Positions 1-9,732 of a stretch of 64,000 nt of DNA are shown piece after piece. The position numbers were made by a program, and so were the translations under genes. Position 1 is the stretch's first letter, and every line of letters begins with the position of its first letter. Under the pieces are notes generated by a model that did not search any database, was not told the origin of the DNA, and saw nothing but the letters and a program-made list of their open reading frames with translations. The DNA comes from Gammaproteobacteria bacterium (GTDB lineage Bacteria; Pseudomonadota; Gammaproteobacteria; Eutrophobiales; Eutrophobiaceae). The stretch is taken from the NCBI GenBank assembly GCA_021773215.1, contig JAJFKM010000070.1:1-64000 (forward strand), in the 5' to 3' direction.

Positions 1-1287
1 AAGCTCATCACCTTTAGTCACCTTTGCAATACCCTTGACCACAACCCAATGTTCAGCACGCTGATGATGTAATTGTAAAGATAGTTTTTTTCCAGGGTTT
101 ACTGTCAAGCGTTTAACCTGAAACTTTTCCCCAGAATCAACCGAATCATAACTACCCCATGGCCTATAGACCTTTCGATGCAGCAAAGATTCACTGCGAT
201 TATCGTTTTTTAATTTTTCAACAACCTTCTTTACATCCTGCGTCTTATTTCTATCCGCAATCATAATCGCATCATCAGTATCAACGATGACCATATCATG
301 ACAACCAATTGTGACAACTAAACCGCGTTCACTTTTAATAAAGCAATTACTGGAATCTTCAACTATTGCATCTCCTTCGATAAAATTATTATTGTTATCT
401 TTATCATTGATTTCCCACACCGATGACCATGCACCTACATCAGACCAACCGACATCAACCGGTATAACAGCAATTTTATCGTCATTATTCTGCGCCAATT
501 TCTCCATTACTGCATAGTCAATAGAATCATCAGGACATTTCAGGAACGATTCTTCATCCAACCTAAAGAATAAGCCATCATTTATACCCTTATTAATAGA
601 CTCTGAACTTGCGTAGGCTATCTCCTGCTGAAGTAACTTTATTTTTTCCAGCCAAACCGACGCCTTCATCATGAAAATCCCACTGTTCCACAAGTAATCT
701 CCCGAACTTAAATATTCTTCTGCTGTTGGTCTATCCGGTTTTTCAGTAAATCCACTTATTGCATGGATGGATTGCTTATTGCTAGTCTGAATTTTGTCAG
801 CAATGTGAATATATCCATATCCTGTCTCAGGAGATGCTGGTTTAATACCAAAGGTTACAAGATAATTATTCTGCGCCATTTCCAGAGCCGCTTTAATTGC
901 ATCATGAAACAATTCTATTTCAGTAATAATATGATCCGCAGGCATCATTATTATGACTGCGTCACCTTCTTTTTCGATTTGCTGTATTGCAGCTACAGTT
1001 AATGCGGGCGCTGTATTCCTGCCTTTGGGTTCAAGGATAATATTACTGATGTTTCTGGAAACTTGAGCGCTTTGCTCTGCAACAAGAAATCGGTGCGCTT
1101 CATTACAAATAATGACGGGATCCAATACATCGAATGATGAATCTAATCCGTCTAACCTCAATAAGGTGTTTTGCAGCAAGGTATTATCATCGAACAATTT
1201 TAAAAATTGCTTGGGATAATGTTCTCTAGATAACGGCCAGAGACGGGTACCGCCACCACCAGCCAATATGACAGGGCTTAACTTCAT
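1..1287 (-). CDS. manC: Mannose-1-phosphate guanylyltransferase / mannose-6-phosphate isomerase (3' end cut by window)
   Basis: The enzyme makes GDP-mannose from mannose-1-phosphate and GTP for exopolysaccharide or O-antigen. The protein begins MKLSPVILAGGGGTRLWPLS, the nucleotidyltransferase P-loop of the ManC/AlgA/CpsB family. The frame stays open for 429 codons to the window edge with no interruption. The last visible part (RPWGSYDS, then a cupin with HHQRAEHWVVV and GDEL) is the type II phosphomannose isomerase domain. Usual family length is about 470-480 residues, so roughly 45 are missing. It points away from the tRNA gene that follows. ATG start. The identification is secure; which polysaccharide it serves cannot be seen here. 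Confidence 0.93.
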   Translation of the reverse strand, partial: MKLSPVILAGGGGTRLWPLSREHYPKQFLKLFDDNTLLQNTLLRLDGLDSSFDVLDPVIICNEAHRFLVAEQSAQVSRNISNIILEPKGRNTAPALTVAAIQQIEKEGDAVIIMMPADHIITEIELFHDAIKAALEMAQNNYLVTFGIKPASPETGYGYIHIADKIQTSNKQSIHAISGFTEKPDRPTAEEYLSSGDYLWNSGIFMMKASVWLEKIKLLQQEIAYASSESINKGINDGLFFRLDEESFLKCPDDSIDYAVMEKLAQNNDDKIAVIPVDVGWSDVGAWSSVWEINDKDNNNNFIEGDAIVEDSSNCFIKSERGLVVTIGCHDMVIVDTDDAIMIADRNKTQDVKKVVEKLKNDNRSESLLHRKVYRPWGSYDSVDSGEKFQVKRLTVNPGKKLSLQLHHQRAEHWVVVKGIAKVTKGDEL

Positions 1288-1407
1288 TAACAGTCCTATA
1301 ATGTTATTAATATACAGATGCTTAATGTGAACTCAGTGTTCACGTGAGCTTTAAAGCACGAATCTTATCAGATAAACTGCTGGAAGTTTAAAAAGCGATT
1401 GTATATT

Positions 1408-1484
1408 GCCCTGGTAGCTCAGCTGGATAGAGCGCTCCCCTCCTAAGGGAGAGGCCGCAGGTTCGACTCCTGCTCAGGGCACCA
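1408..1484 (+). tRNA. tRNA-Arg (anticodon CCT)
   Basis: A 77-base cloverleaf is visible. The acceptor stem is GCCCTGG with TCAGGGC, followed by discriminator A and an encoded CCA. The D-arm holds AGCTCAGCTGGATAGAGC. The anticodon stem CTCCC/GGGAG encloses the loop CTCCTAA, giving anticodon CCT, which reads AGG. The T-arm is GCAGG-TTCGACT-CCTGC. It stands alone between manC and fadD on the opposite strand to both. Confidence 0.96.
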
Positions 1485-1553
1485 TCTAAATATGAATCTT
1501 TTGTACAAGCATTGATTGAAAAGAATTAAAGATGATTTTGTTAATCTGATCTT

Positions 1554-3362
1554 TTACTCAGATTTAGAATTAAGCTTATCTGCACTACCAGATTCTATTT
1601 CATCCCTTAGTGCCCTACGCAAGACCTTGCCAACATTGGATTTTGGAAGTTCTGAACGGAATTCTATATGTCTAGGAACCTTATATGGCGTCAATTGCTC
1701 ACGGCAATGGTCAAGAATTACCTCTTCGGTCAAAGTCGTAGTTCTACGAACTATATAGGCCTTTACAACTTCGCCTTTCTCATCATGTTTCACACCAACA
1801 ACAGCCGCCTCGATGATCTCAGTGTGTAAGGTTAAGACATCCTCTACTTCATTCGGATAAACATTAAAACCGGATACCAAAATCATATCTTTTTTTCTAT
1901 CTGCCAAATAAACATAACCCTTTTCATCCATCCGGCCTATATCGCCACTCCTAAACCAGCCGCCTTCAAAAAATACTTTTTTGGTTTCGTCTGATCTTTG
2001 CCAATAACCTTCCATCACCTGTGGTCCACGGATACAAATTTCACCAATTTCACCAACTGCTAGCTGATTACCAACATCATCCATAATGGTTATTTCGGTA
2101 CTAGGAACAGGGACACCGATTGAACCGTTGAATTCTTGTACATGTAAGGGGTTGGCCGTAACCATCGGACTGGTCTCAGTTAGTCCATAACCCTGGGTAA
2201 TATGACAACCAGTAACCTGACGCCAACGTTGAGCCACATCCTGAGTAACTGCCATACCTCCGCCAAGGGTTAATCTAAGCTTAGAGAAATCAACTTCATT
2301 AAAACCTTCTGTATTTAACATGGCATTAAATAGCGTGTTTACTCCAACCATGGTTGTAAATCTCACACTTTTAATTAGATTAATAAAACTGCGAAAATCT
2401 CTAGGGTTGGTAATCAATATAACTTCATGGCCGTGTTTCATCGGCATAAAAAATGCGAGGGTTAGTGCAAAAATATGATACAGCGGTAAGGCAGCAATCG
2501 TGATGATTTGTTCGTCATCATCTAATAGCTGACTAGCCCATAATGAGCATTGCATTATGTTAGCTATCATATTTCTATGGTTTAGCACTACACCTTTTGA
2601 AACACCTGTTGTGCCACCCGTGTATTGTAGAAAGGCAATGTCCTCGAGTTGTAACTCGACTGGATTAAAAGTCAGTCGTTTGCCTTTTGCTAATAATTTA
2701 TTGAAGCGTATGTATTTATCAAGATGCCATTTTGGCACCATGCGCTTCACCTTACTCACCATAAAGTTGATGACCGTAGATTTAGGAAAGGGAAATAGAT
2801 CACCAACCGAAGTAACGATGACTTGCTGCAACTTGACCTTATCAATCGCTTTTTCAAGCGTATGCGCAAAGTTCTCCAAAATGATAATTGCAACAGCACC
2901 AGAGTCTTTAAGTTGATGCTCTAGTTCTCGTGGGGTGTACATAGGATTAACATTGACGACGATACCACCTGCACGTAAAACACCAAACAGCGCAACCGGA
3001 TATTGCAGGAGATTCGGCAGCATCAATGCAACACGGTCACCTTTTTGTAAATTTAATTCATTCTGAAGCCAGGCTGCAAACTGCTTACTGAGTTCATCAA
3101 CTTCAGCATAACTAAGTTTGGCTCCCATATTTGAGAATGCAGTACGTTCTGAGTATTCCTGACATGAAGAATCAAATATATCGCAAAGTGAATTATATTC
3201 ATCGAGGTTTATTGTTTCGGGGACACCGGCCTCATATTGAGAAAGCCAGGGTGATTTTGGTGCAGAATTAACTTCTGTGATTGCAACATTTGAATTACCA
3301 AACAAGCTATTAATTGCCCGCTTAATGGTGTGCATCATCCAAATGAAAAAGTTACGCACCAT
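1554..3362 (-). CDS. fadD: Long-chain acyl-CoA synthetase (FadD family)
   Basis: Activates fatty acids to acyl-CoA through an acyl-adenylate, the entry step of beta-oxidation. The ANL-superfamily motifs are all present: the P-loop YTGGTTGVSKG (about residues 248-258), GYGLTETSP (391-399), the FACS signature GGWFRSGDIG...DRKKDMI (467-494) with the ribose-binding Asp, and the C-terminal catalytic lysine in SNVGKVLRR (about 575-583). Length is 602 residues against 560 for E. coli FadD. The surplus is an N-terminal leader of about 38 residues with a hydrophobic start before PWLSQYEAGVPE, where most homologues begin; this may be an amphipathic membrane tether. ATG start with GGATTCTC just ahead. 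It lies 12 bases after the thiolase gene, so it is probably the last gene of the fad operon. Confidence 0.92.
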   Translation of the reverse strand: MVRNFFIWMMHTIKRAINSLFGNSNVAITEVNSAPKSPWLSQYEAGVPETINLDEYNSLCDIFDSSCQEYSERTAFSNMGAKLSYAEVDELSKQFAAWLQNELNLQKGDRVALMLPNLLQYPVALFGVLRAGGIVVNVNPMYTPRELEHQLKDSGAVAIIILENFAHTLEKAIDKVKLQQVIVTSVGDLFPFPKSTVINFMVSKVKRMVPKWHLDKYIRFNKLLAKGKRLTFNPVELQLEDIAFLQYTGGTTGVSKGVVLNHRNMIANIMQCSLWASQLLDDDEQIITIAALPLYHIFALTLAFFMPMKHGHEVILITNPRDFRSFINLIKSVRFTTMVGVNTLFNAMLNTEGFNEVDFSKLRLTLGGGMAVTQDVAQRWRQVTGCHITQGYGLTETSPMVTANPLHVQEFNGSIGVPVPSTEITIMDDVGNQLAVGEIGEICIRGPQVMEGYWQRSDETKKVFFEGGWFRSGDIGRMDEKGYVYLADRKKDMILVSGFNVYPNEVEDVLTLHTEIIEAAVVGVKHDEKGEVVKAYIVRRTTTLTEEVILDHCREQLTPYKVPRHIEFRSELPKSNVGKVLRRALRDEIESGSADKLNSKSE

Positions 3363-3374
3363 GAGAATCCGTTA

Positions 3375-4565
3375 CTAAAAAGACTCGCAGATCATAGCAA
3401 AGCCCATACCGGTACCAATACACATGGTTACCATGCCGTATTTGCCTTTAGTTCGTTTAAGTCCATGCATCATCGTCGCCGTACGAATTGCACCAGTCGC
3501 ACCTAATGGATGACCTAATGCAATAGCACCACCATTAGGGTTTACCTTTTCTCTATCCAATTTCAATTCATTACATACCGCTAAGGCCTGAGCAGAAAAA
3601 GCCTCGTTAAGTTCTATCCAGTCCAATTGATCCTGTTTCAACCCGGCCTGTTTTAAACACATCGGTATAGCTTCTTTCGGTCCGATTCCCATGATTTCAG
3701 CAGGAACTCCAGCAACAGATGAAGTAATGAACCTGCCTAAGGGTTCGAGATTGTATTCTTTTAAGATTTTTTCACTTACCAATAACACAGCACCTGCACC
3801 ATCTGACATCTGCGATGAATTTCCTGCTGTCACCGACCCATCTGCACGAAAGACCGTTCTTAATTTTGCCAATGCTTCTATTGTTGAGCCGGGGCGAGGA
3901 CCTTCATCATGTGTAACGGTGTACTCTTGTTGAACTGTTTCTAATTGTCCTGGTTTTAGAAAAGAAAGGTTTACATCGTAGTCCAGAATCTCATCATTAA
4001 AATAACCAGCCTCTGCCGCAGCTAAAGCACGGCGATGAGACTCAACAGCGAATAAATCTTGATCTTCACGACTTACCTTCCATTGTTCGGCAACCTTTTC
4101 TGCAGTGATTCCCATACCATAGGCAATGGCAATATTGTCATCTTCAAAGACCTTGGGATTTAACGCGACCTTATTACCCATCATAGGAATCATTGTCATC
4201 GATTCTGTACCACCAGCAATCATCACATCAGCCTCACCGACGCGAATACGATCAGCAGCCAATGCCACAGCCTGAGAACCTGAGGAACAAAAACGATTAA
4301 TTGTCATGGCAGGTACATGATCCGGAAAACCAGCAAGAAGAGTTGCGATACGAGCGACATTCATACCTTGTTCACCCTCCGGCATCGCACAACCGATGAT
4401 TACATCGGCAACCCTGTCTTTCAGTTCAGGGTTATTGGCAACGACACCCTTGAGGGCATGGGCAAGGAGGTCATCTGGACGAATATGTTTAAACTTGCCA
4501 TTGTATTTCGCAACCGGCGTTCTAAAAGCATTAACAATATAAGCATCTTGCAGAGTCTGACTCAC
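3375..4565 (-). CDS. fadA: Acetyl-CoA C-acyltransferase (thiolase, FadA/FadI type)
   Basis: Catalyses the last beta-oxidation step, cleaving 3-ketoacyl-CoA with CoA to acetyl-CoA and a shortened acyl-CoA. The 396 residues match the usual thiolase length. The nucleophilic Cys93 lies in NRFCSSGSQA, the His352 motif is NGGAIALGHPLGATG, and the second catalytic Cys382 is in CIGTGMG. It sits between the multifunctional dehydrogenase/hydratase gene upstream and fadD downstream on the same strand. The upstream gap of 163 bases is filled by inverted repeats. Start is ATG at MSQTLQDAYIVNAFRTP, the normal family start. A biosynthetic thiolase is less likely given the neighbours. Confidence 0.92.
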   Translation of the reverse strand: MSQTLQDAYIVNAFRTPVAKYNGKFKHIRPDDLLAHALKGVVANNPELKDRVADVIIGCAMPEGEQGMNVARIATLLAGFPDHVPAMTINRFCSSGSQAVALAADRIRVGEADVMIAGGTESMTMIPMMGNKVALNPKVFEDDNIAIAYGMGITAEKVAEQWKVSREDQDLFAVESHRRALAAAEAGYFNDEILDYDVNLSFLKPGQLETVQQEYTVTHDEGPRPGSTIEALAKLRTVFRADGSVTAGNSSQMSDGAGAVLLVSEKILKEYNLEPLGRFITSSVAGVPAEIMGIGPKEAIPMCLKQAGLKQDQLDWIELNEAFSAQALAVCNELKLDREKVNPNGGAIALGHPLGATGAIRTATMMHGLKRTKGKYGMVTMCIGTGMGFAMICESF

Positions 4566-4592
4566 TATTTAATTCCTCGTATTATTATTACA

Positions 4593-4720
4593 GCGATTAA
4601 TAGATCGTCCTGATCTATTAATCGCACGACAAGGTCGGCGCGTCTCCGCCCTTGTCTTACGTGGCCTATGGCCACACAGGCTCTTTCCTGAACCTGTTAA
4701 CAACCCGGCGATATTTATCA
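4593..4720. repeat. Cluster of inverted repeats between the thiolase and dehydrogenase/hydratase genes
   Basis: The intercistronic gap holds successive hairpins. The first is a perfect 14-bp stem, GCGATTAATAGATC at 4593-4606 with GATCTATTAATCGC at 4612-4625 and loop GTCCT. The second is an imperfect stem, ACAAGG with CCCTTGT (about 4628-4655). The third is the palindrome GTGGCC-TAT-GGCCAC at 4661-4675. The fourth is ACAGG with CCTGT (about 4676-4696). An imperfect CGGCGA/TCACCG pair follows. None is followed by a clear T-run on the transcribed strand, so a simple terminator is unlikely; mRNA stabilisation or a REP-like element are the alternatives. Confidence 0.75.
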
Positions 4721-4728
4721 CCGCGTTA

Positions 4729-7083
4729 TTAATTACGTAGCGGTTTGCCGGTTTTTAAAGTATGAATGATCCGCTGTTGGGTTTTGTTCGTCTGGATCAA
4801 TTCAACAAAATGTTCTCGTTCCAGTTTGAGTAGCCAATCCTGACTAACCATGGAACCACTTTCTACATCACCTCCGGTCAAGGTCGTAGCAATTCCCTCA
4901 GCAATTTTGTAATCATGTTCGGAAATAAAATGGCCTTCTAACATATTGGTGGCTAACATCATCAAAGTAGCTTTGCCGGTCTTGCCGGTAACCTTAATGG
5001 GCTTGTCAGAGCGTGGTGATCGATTACCACTTTCTGCCATAGCGCGAGCTTGATGTAGTGCAACGTGTAAAATCTCATGCTGATTAGCAACGATGGTATC
5101 TCGCACATCTAATAAGCCGAGTTGTTTCGCATCAATGCCACTGGCCGAGACCTTGGCCATCGCTGTTAATTCAAAGGCTGACTGTATATGAGGAAAGAGG
5201 TCGCCACCTTTAGCAGCTTGCATAGCCTTGAGAGCAAGTTCTTTTAAACCACCTCCGGCCGGTAATAAACCAACACCCGCTTCAACTAAACCTATATAGG
5301 ACTCCATCGCTGCAACAGTGAAATTACAGTGCATTTGAAATTCACAACCACCTCCAAGAGCCATGCCCTGTACAGCAGCGACTGTTGGAACGCGACAATG
5401 TTTGAGTGCCATACTGGCCTGTTGAAACTTTGCAACAATGGCATCAACCGCAGCAACATTACCCGCTTTAAGTTCATCGCCAACCTGAGTTAGATCTGCA
5501 CCGACTGCAAACGGTGCCGTTGGGTGCCATAATACTAATGCAGCATGGTTTTTATCGGCTTCATCACATGCTTGCATAACACTATCAAGTACGGCTTCGT
5601 TAATAGAATGCATCTTGGTCTTGAATGAGAGAATGGCGATATCATCATTTTGATTCCACAATCGTGCAGAATCATTTTCAAAAATCGTACTACCTAGATC
5701 TGTCTTTATCGGTACAACATTTTCACGCAACTTCTGTCGTGCATAGACAGGGTTATTACGTAAGGGTGAAAAAGTTTTCTGTACAGGTGACCAGGAGCCA
5801 CCAGTTTGGTGAACTTCACTTATTGCCTTACACCATTCAGGCAGTTCACTTATATTCATAGCGTGATCTGTGTAGATGTGTTTTTCAATTGCGTCAATAA
5901 CATTAGACCAACCTATTGCTTGCATGATTTCAAACGGACCTTGATCCCAACCAAAGCCCCAGCGAATTGCAAAATCGATATCAGCAGCATTGGATGCAAT
6001 ATCTTCAAGATGAAAGCAACAATAATGAAACAGATCAATCATCATTCTATAAACAAATTGAGCTTGTTCGGAATCATCGTCCTTGAGTGTATTGAATCGT
6101 TGAGCCCAATCTTTATTCTTTAAGATGTCTGCTAGAGTTTCATCTACTTGCGCATTGGCGTCGATGTATTGTTTCTCTTTAGGGCTAAAGACCTGCTTGC
6201 CCTTATTAATATAGATTCCTTTGCCGACCTTTTGACCCAGTGCGCCTTCTTCAATTAAGGTACGAATATAATCAGGCAATTGATAATAGCCATGCCAAGG
6301 ATCTTCACTGAGGTTGTCCTGCATGGTTTTCACTACATGTGCCAGTACATCCAGCCCTACCACATCGATGGTTCGAAAGGTTCCTGACTTGGGTCGTCCT
6401 AATGGTTTTGCCGTGATTTGATCCACAACTTCAAAAGGAATATTTAAATTCTCGGCATGATGGATGGTCGCAATCAAATTAAATACACCGATACGATTGG
6501 CAATAAAATTTGGCGTGTCTTTAGCAACCACCACACCCTTACCCAGACTGGTTACTAAAAATTCTTCCAAAGAATTAACATGTTCTAGCTTGGTCGTAAC
6601 ACAGGGAATTAATTCCACCAGGTGCATATAACGTGGCGGGTTAAAGAAATGGATTCCAAGAAATTGCTCTCTCTTATCATCAGGTAGAATTTCAGCTAAC
6701 TGATTGATACTCAGGCCCGAGGTATTAGTGGCCAATATTGCATCGTCTTTTATAAAGTCATTGATTTTGTCATAAAGATCTTTTTTCCATTCCATGTTTT
6801 CGGCAATGGCTTCGATGATAAGATCGCATTCTTTTAATTTTAGCAAATCATCATCATAGTTAGCCGTTTCAATCGCGTGTTGAACATTGCTAGTTGCGAA
6901 TGGAGCTGGCTTAAGTTTTGCCAATCGTTTAATCGCTTGTTTACTTAATGCATTTTTATCTTTTTCATCGGCAGCTAACTCAAACAAGATGACCGGAACA
7001 TTCATGTTTGCCAGTAATGCAGCAATCTGCGCACCCATGACACCAGCACCAAGCACAGCGACTTTTTCAAAACGTTTCTTCAT
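4729..7083 (-). CDS. Fused 3-hydroxyacyl-CoA dehydrogenase / enoyl-CoA hydratase
   Basis: Carries out the hydration and NAD-dependent oxidation steps of beta-oxidation. The order is dehydrogenase first, hydratase last, the reverse of E. coli FadB/FadJ. The N-terminal Rossmann motif is GAGVMG (residues 12-17). The dehydrogenase catalytic pair is His145 in GIHFFNPP and Glu157 in HLVELIP. A second dehydrogenase C-terminal repeat follows. The crotonase domain occupies roughly residues 480-690, with the oxyanion-hole motif GMALGGGCE and the catalytic stretch GLVEAGVGLLPAGGG. Length is 784 residues. ATG start at MKKRFEKVAVLGAG. It lies 36 bases after fadE and upstream of the thiolase, so the three should be cotranscribed. 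Gene naming varies for this domain order, so I give no symbol. Confidence 0.92.
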   Translation of the reverse strand: MKKRFEKVAVLGAGVMGAQIAALLANMNVPVILFELAADEKDKNALSKQAIKRLAKLKPAPFATSNVQHAIETANYDDDLLKLKECDLIIEAIAENMEWKKDLYDKINDFIKDDAILATNTSGLSINQLAEILPDDKREQFLGIHFFNPPRYMHLVELIPCVTTKLEHVNSLEEFLVTSLGKGVVVAKDTPNFIANRIGVFNLIATIHHAENLNIPFEVVDQITAKPLGRPKSGTFRTIDVVGLDVLAHVVKTMQDNLSEDPWHGYYQLPDYIRTLIEEGALGQKVGKGIYINKGKQVFSPKEKQYIDANAQVDETLADILKNKDWAQRFNTLKDDDSEQAQFVYRMMIDLFHYCCFHLEDIASNAADIDFAIRWGFGWDQGPFEIMQAIGWSNVIDAIEKHIYTDHAMNISELPEWCKAISEVHQTGGSWSPVQKTFSPLRNNPVYARQKLRENVVPIKTDLGSTIFENDSARLWNQNDDIAILSFKTKMHSINEAVLDSVMQACDEADKNHAALVLWHPTAPFAVGADLTQVGDELKAGNVAAVDAIVAKFQQASMALKHCRVPTVAAVQGMALGGGCEFQMHCNFTVAAMESYIGLVEAGVGLLPAGGGLKELALKAMQAAKGGDLFPHIQSAFELTAMAKVSASGIDAKQLGLLDVRDTIVANQHEILHVALHQARAMAESGNRSPRSDKPIKVTGKTGKATLMMLATNMLEGHFISEHDYKIAEGIATTLTGGDVESGSMVSQDWLLKLEREHFVELIQTNKTQQRIIHTLKTGKPLRN

Positions 7084-7119
7084 GATCGAATTATTTACTC
7101 TTAAATATTATTATTTTTC

Positions 7120-9585
7120 TCAGGCAACATTAGTCTTCGGCACCTGAGAATCATCTTCACAAGGCTTGCGAATCAGATCCAGTTCATCGAAGTCATCGAC
7201 ATGAATGACAGTCATCAGGTGTTCATCAAAACCTTTTAACTGATTCTCTTCTGTATCGCTGATCACACCAGCTTCATGAGCAACTTTTATTAGTTCTAAA
7301 CCCTGCAACTTGGGTATAAGCTTTTCTTTCACTGCTTGACGTACCTTTGCATTTATTGGTTCCAGACCTAGACTTTCAAGAAAGACTGCATTGACATGTG
7401 CCAGAGGATTATTATCAGCATCTTCTAAGAATAATCCTGCAGTCAGTCGATCCCTTGCTTCGCTATCTTGCGTAATGACCTCAACTACTTTCGTCTCCAA
7501 TTTGTCACTGGGTGGAGAGAAGTGCATACCAATAGGAAAAACCACAAGCTTTAAACCATGAGCCAAAATACGATTTGGATAATTTTCTATGATGCCACTA
7601 AAGGCTTCCTGATATTCATGGATTAGATACTCCAATGCCCATTGCACGATGGGAAAGTCTTCTTCAGGGCATCCCTCGTTTTCGTAATGTTTGATTACCA
7701 TACTAGCAAGATACAAATTACTTAGTAGATCACCCATACGCGCTGATAACATTTCCATGAATTTCAATTTAGACTGCAATGAAAGCATGGAGACATCGGC
7801 AATCAAGGCAAAGGCCGCACTGAATCGAGTTAAATGGGCATAATAAGAGGCAAGTTTTTGATTCCCAGGGTTACTGGCAATGCGTGAACCGGTTAATGCA
7901 AAAGACAAAGAGCGAACTGCATTGGTGATGCTGTAACCAATATGCTTAAACAGGACATCATCAAATTCAACAATAACTTCATCACTACTTTGCTGTTGTG
8001 CAAGCTCCATCTCTTTTAACACATAAGGATGACTACGTGTTGCACCCTGACCAAAGATCATCAGGTTACGCGTTAGGATGTTTGCGCCTTCAACAGTAAT
8101 GGCAACAGGAACTGATTCATAACCAGCCGCGACATAATTTTTAGGCCCTTTCATAACAGCCTTACCACCGTGAATATCCATTGCATCGATAGCACATTGG
8201 CGTCCCATCTCTGTACAGTGGTATTTAATTATGGCAGAAGGTACAGCTGGTTTTTCACCATTATCTACTGATTGTATAGTATGAATACGAGCAGCATTAA
8301 CGATGTAACCCAAACCTGCCATACGCGCCAATGGTTTTTGTATGCCTTCAAAATTTTTCAGCTGCACACCAAATTGTTTACGCAGGCTGGTGTATGCCGT
8401 AGTACCTAAGATAGCGCGTTTGGCAAAGGCCGCACCACCGGTAGGTAAAGTAATACAGCGTCCAACGGAGAGACAGTTCACTAACATGCGCCAACCTTTA
8501 CCAGCCATATCTGTTCCGCCAATTATATAATCAAGAGGAACAAATATATCTTCACCTTCTATAGGACCATTTAAAAAGGCATCACCGATAGGTAAGTGAC
8601 GACGGCCTATCTTCATCCCTTCTGTATCACGAGGTAATAACGCACAAGTGATACCATAATCATCTACTTCACCTATTAGATGATCTGGATCTTGTAATTT
8701 AAACGCCAATCCCACCAAAGTAGCTATCGGTGCCAAGGTGATATAGCGTTTATTGAAATTTAATTTCATCCCGATAATTTCTTTACCTTCCCACATCCCC
8801 TTGCAGACTACACCTGTGTCGGGAATTGAAGTCGCATCGGAACCTGCCAAAGGAGCCGTTAGAGCAAAACAGGGAATCTCTTTCCCTGAGGATAATCTAG
8901 GAAGATAAAAATCTTTTTGTTCTTCGGTGCCATATTTAATTAATAACTCACCAGGCCCTAATGAGTTAGGTACTGCAACAAGATATGTAATGGCAGCGCC
9001 GGTATTAGATAATTTAATTAGCACTTCTGATTGCGCAAACGCGGATAATGCCAAGCCACCATACTGTTTCGGAATAATCATGCTGAGGAAACCATTATCT
9101 CGAACGTATTGAATAATATGATCTGGAATTACATTCCAGTCATGATTGACCTTCCAGGCATCTGCCATACGACATAATTCAGTTACCGGGCCGTCGATAA
9201 AATCTTTTTCAGCTTTATTTAAATCCGGCTTTTCAATACTCGTCAGGCTATTCCAGTCTGGATCTCCACTAAATAACTCTCCATCCCACCAGACCGTCCC
9301 AGCATCAATAGCTTCTTTTTCTGTCTCGGATAGTGGCGGCAGCATCTTTTTAAACATGGCGAAGAAAGGTTTCGATAACTTATTCTGTCGTAGTGACTTC
9401 ATATTTGATAAAGCACTTATTAATGCCAGTATGCCAAGAAAAATAATGAACACAGGGTTGAGCGAGGCGGCTAATGAGACTACGAATGAGATAGCGCTAC
9501 CTATAGTAAACGCCTGTAAACCTGTCTCTTTTAGCACCAAAACAACCAATGCAGCAATGATAAATAATGTGATTAGTAGAGTCAT
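7120..9585 (-). CDS. fadE: Acyl-CoA dehydrogenase, membrane-associated FadE type
   Basis: FAD-dependent first oxidation of acyl-CoA to trans-2-enoyl-CoA. At 821 residues it is the long FadE form. The N-terminus (about 1-60) has two hydrophobic segments, MTLLITLFIIAALVVLVL and a second near residues 32-60, as in gammaproteobacterial FadE. The acyl-CoA dehydrogenase core follows, with FLSMIIPKQYGG, CFALTAPLAGSDA and GGKAVMKGPKN visible, and then the long FadE-specific C-terminal extension. It is the first gene of the minus-strand fad operon and is transcribed divergently from the TetR gene. A 10-bp palindrome lies 30 bases upstream of the start, a plausible regulator site. ATG start. Confidence 0.93.
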   Translation of the reverse strand: MTLLITLFIIAALVVLVLKETGLQAFTIGSAISFVVSLAASLNPVFIIFLGILALISALSNMKSLRQNKLSKPFFAMFKKMLPPLSETEKEAIDAGTVWWDGELFSGDPDWNSLTSIEKPDLNKAEKDFIDGPVTELCRMADAWKVNHDWNVIPDHIIQYVRDNGFLSMIIPKQYGGLALSAFAQSEVLIKLSNTGAAITYLVAVPNSLGPGELLIKYGTEEQKDFYLPRLSSGKEIPCFALTAPLAGSDATSIPDTGVVCKGMWEGKEIIGMKLNFNKRYITLAPIATLVGLAFKLQDPDHLIGEVDDYGITCALLPRDTEGMKIGRRHLPIGDAFLNGPIEGEDIFVPLDYIIGGTDMAGKGWRMLVNCLSVGRCITLPTGGAAFAKRAILGTTAYTSLRKQFGVQLKNFEGIQKPLARMAGLGYIVNAARIHTIQSVDNGEKPAVPSAIIKYHCTEMGRQCAIDAMDIHGGKAVMKGPKNYVAAGYESVPVAITVEGANILTRNLMIFGQGATRSHPYVLKEMELAQQQSSDEVIVEFDDVLFKHIGYSITNAVRSLSFALTGSRIASNPGNQKLASYYAHLTRFSAAFALIADVSMLSLQSKLKFMEMLSARMGDLLSNLYLASMVIKHYENEGCPEEDFPIVQWALEYLIHEYQEAFSGIIENYPNRILAHGLKLVVFPIGMHFSPPSDKLETKVVEVITQDSEARDRLTAGLFLEDADNNPLAHVNAVFLESLGLEPINAKVRQAVKEKLIPKLQGLELIKVAHEAGVISDTEENQLKGFDEHLMTVIHVDDFDELDLIRKPCEDDSQVPKTNVA

Positions 9586-9614
9586 TTTAATCCTTCCTGC
9601 TCTATTAATAAGAG

Positions 9615-9624
9615 CGAGCGCTCG
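9615..9624. promoter_or_regulatory. Candidate TetR-family operator between fadE and its divergent regulator
   Basis: The perfect palindrome CGAGCGCTCG sits in the 147-base divergent gap between fadE and the TetR gene, 30 bases upstream of the fadE start. It stands out as GC-rich within AT-rich surroundings. Short GC-rich palindromes of this type are typical TetR-family operators. Binding by the adjacent regulator is inferred from position only. Confidence 0.5.
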
Positions 9625-9732
9625 TTTTTATAAATTGAGATATTAGTCTAGTATGTGTTAAGCTGTCCAGTACTTATTAATAGAAAAATAGTCCTCGAAA
9701 GAAATGCTTTTAAAAAGAATAGCTTGTAATCC

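Noticed and set aside
9146-9646. 166-codon open frame on the plus strand
   Set aside because: It lies antisense to fadE, whose frame is certain, has no family resemblance, and crosses the fadE start and the palindrome. It is a chance frame.
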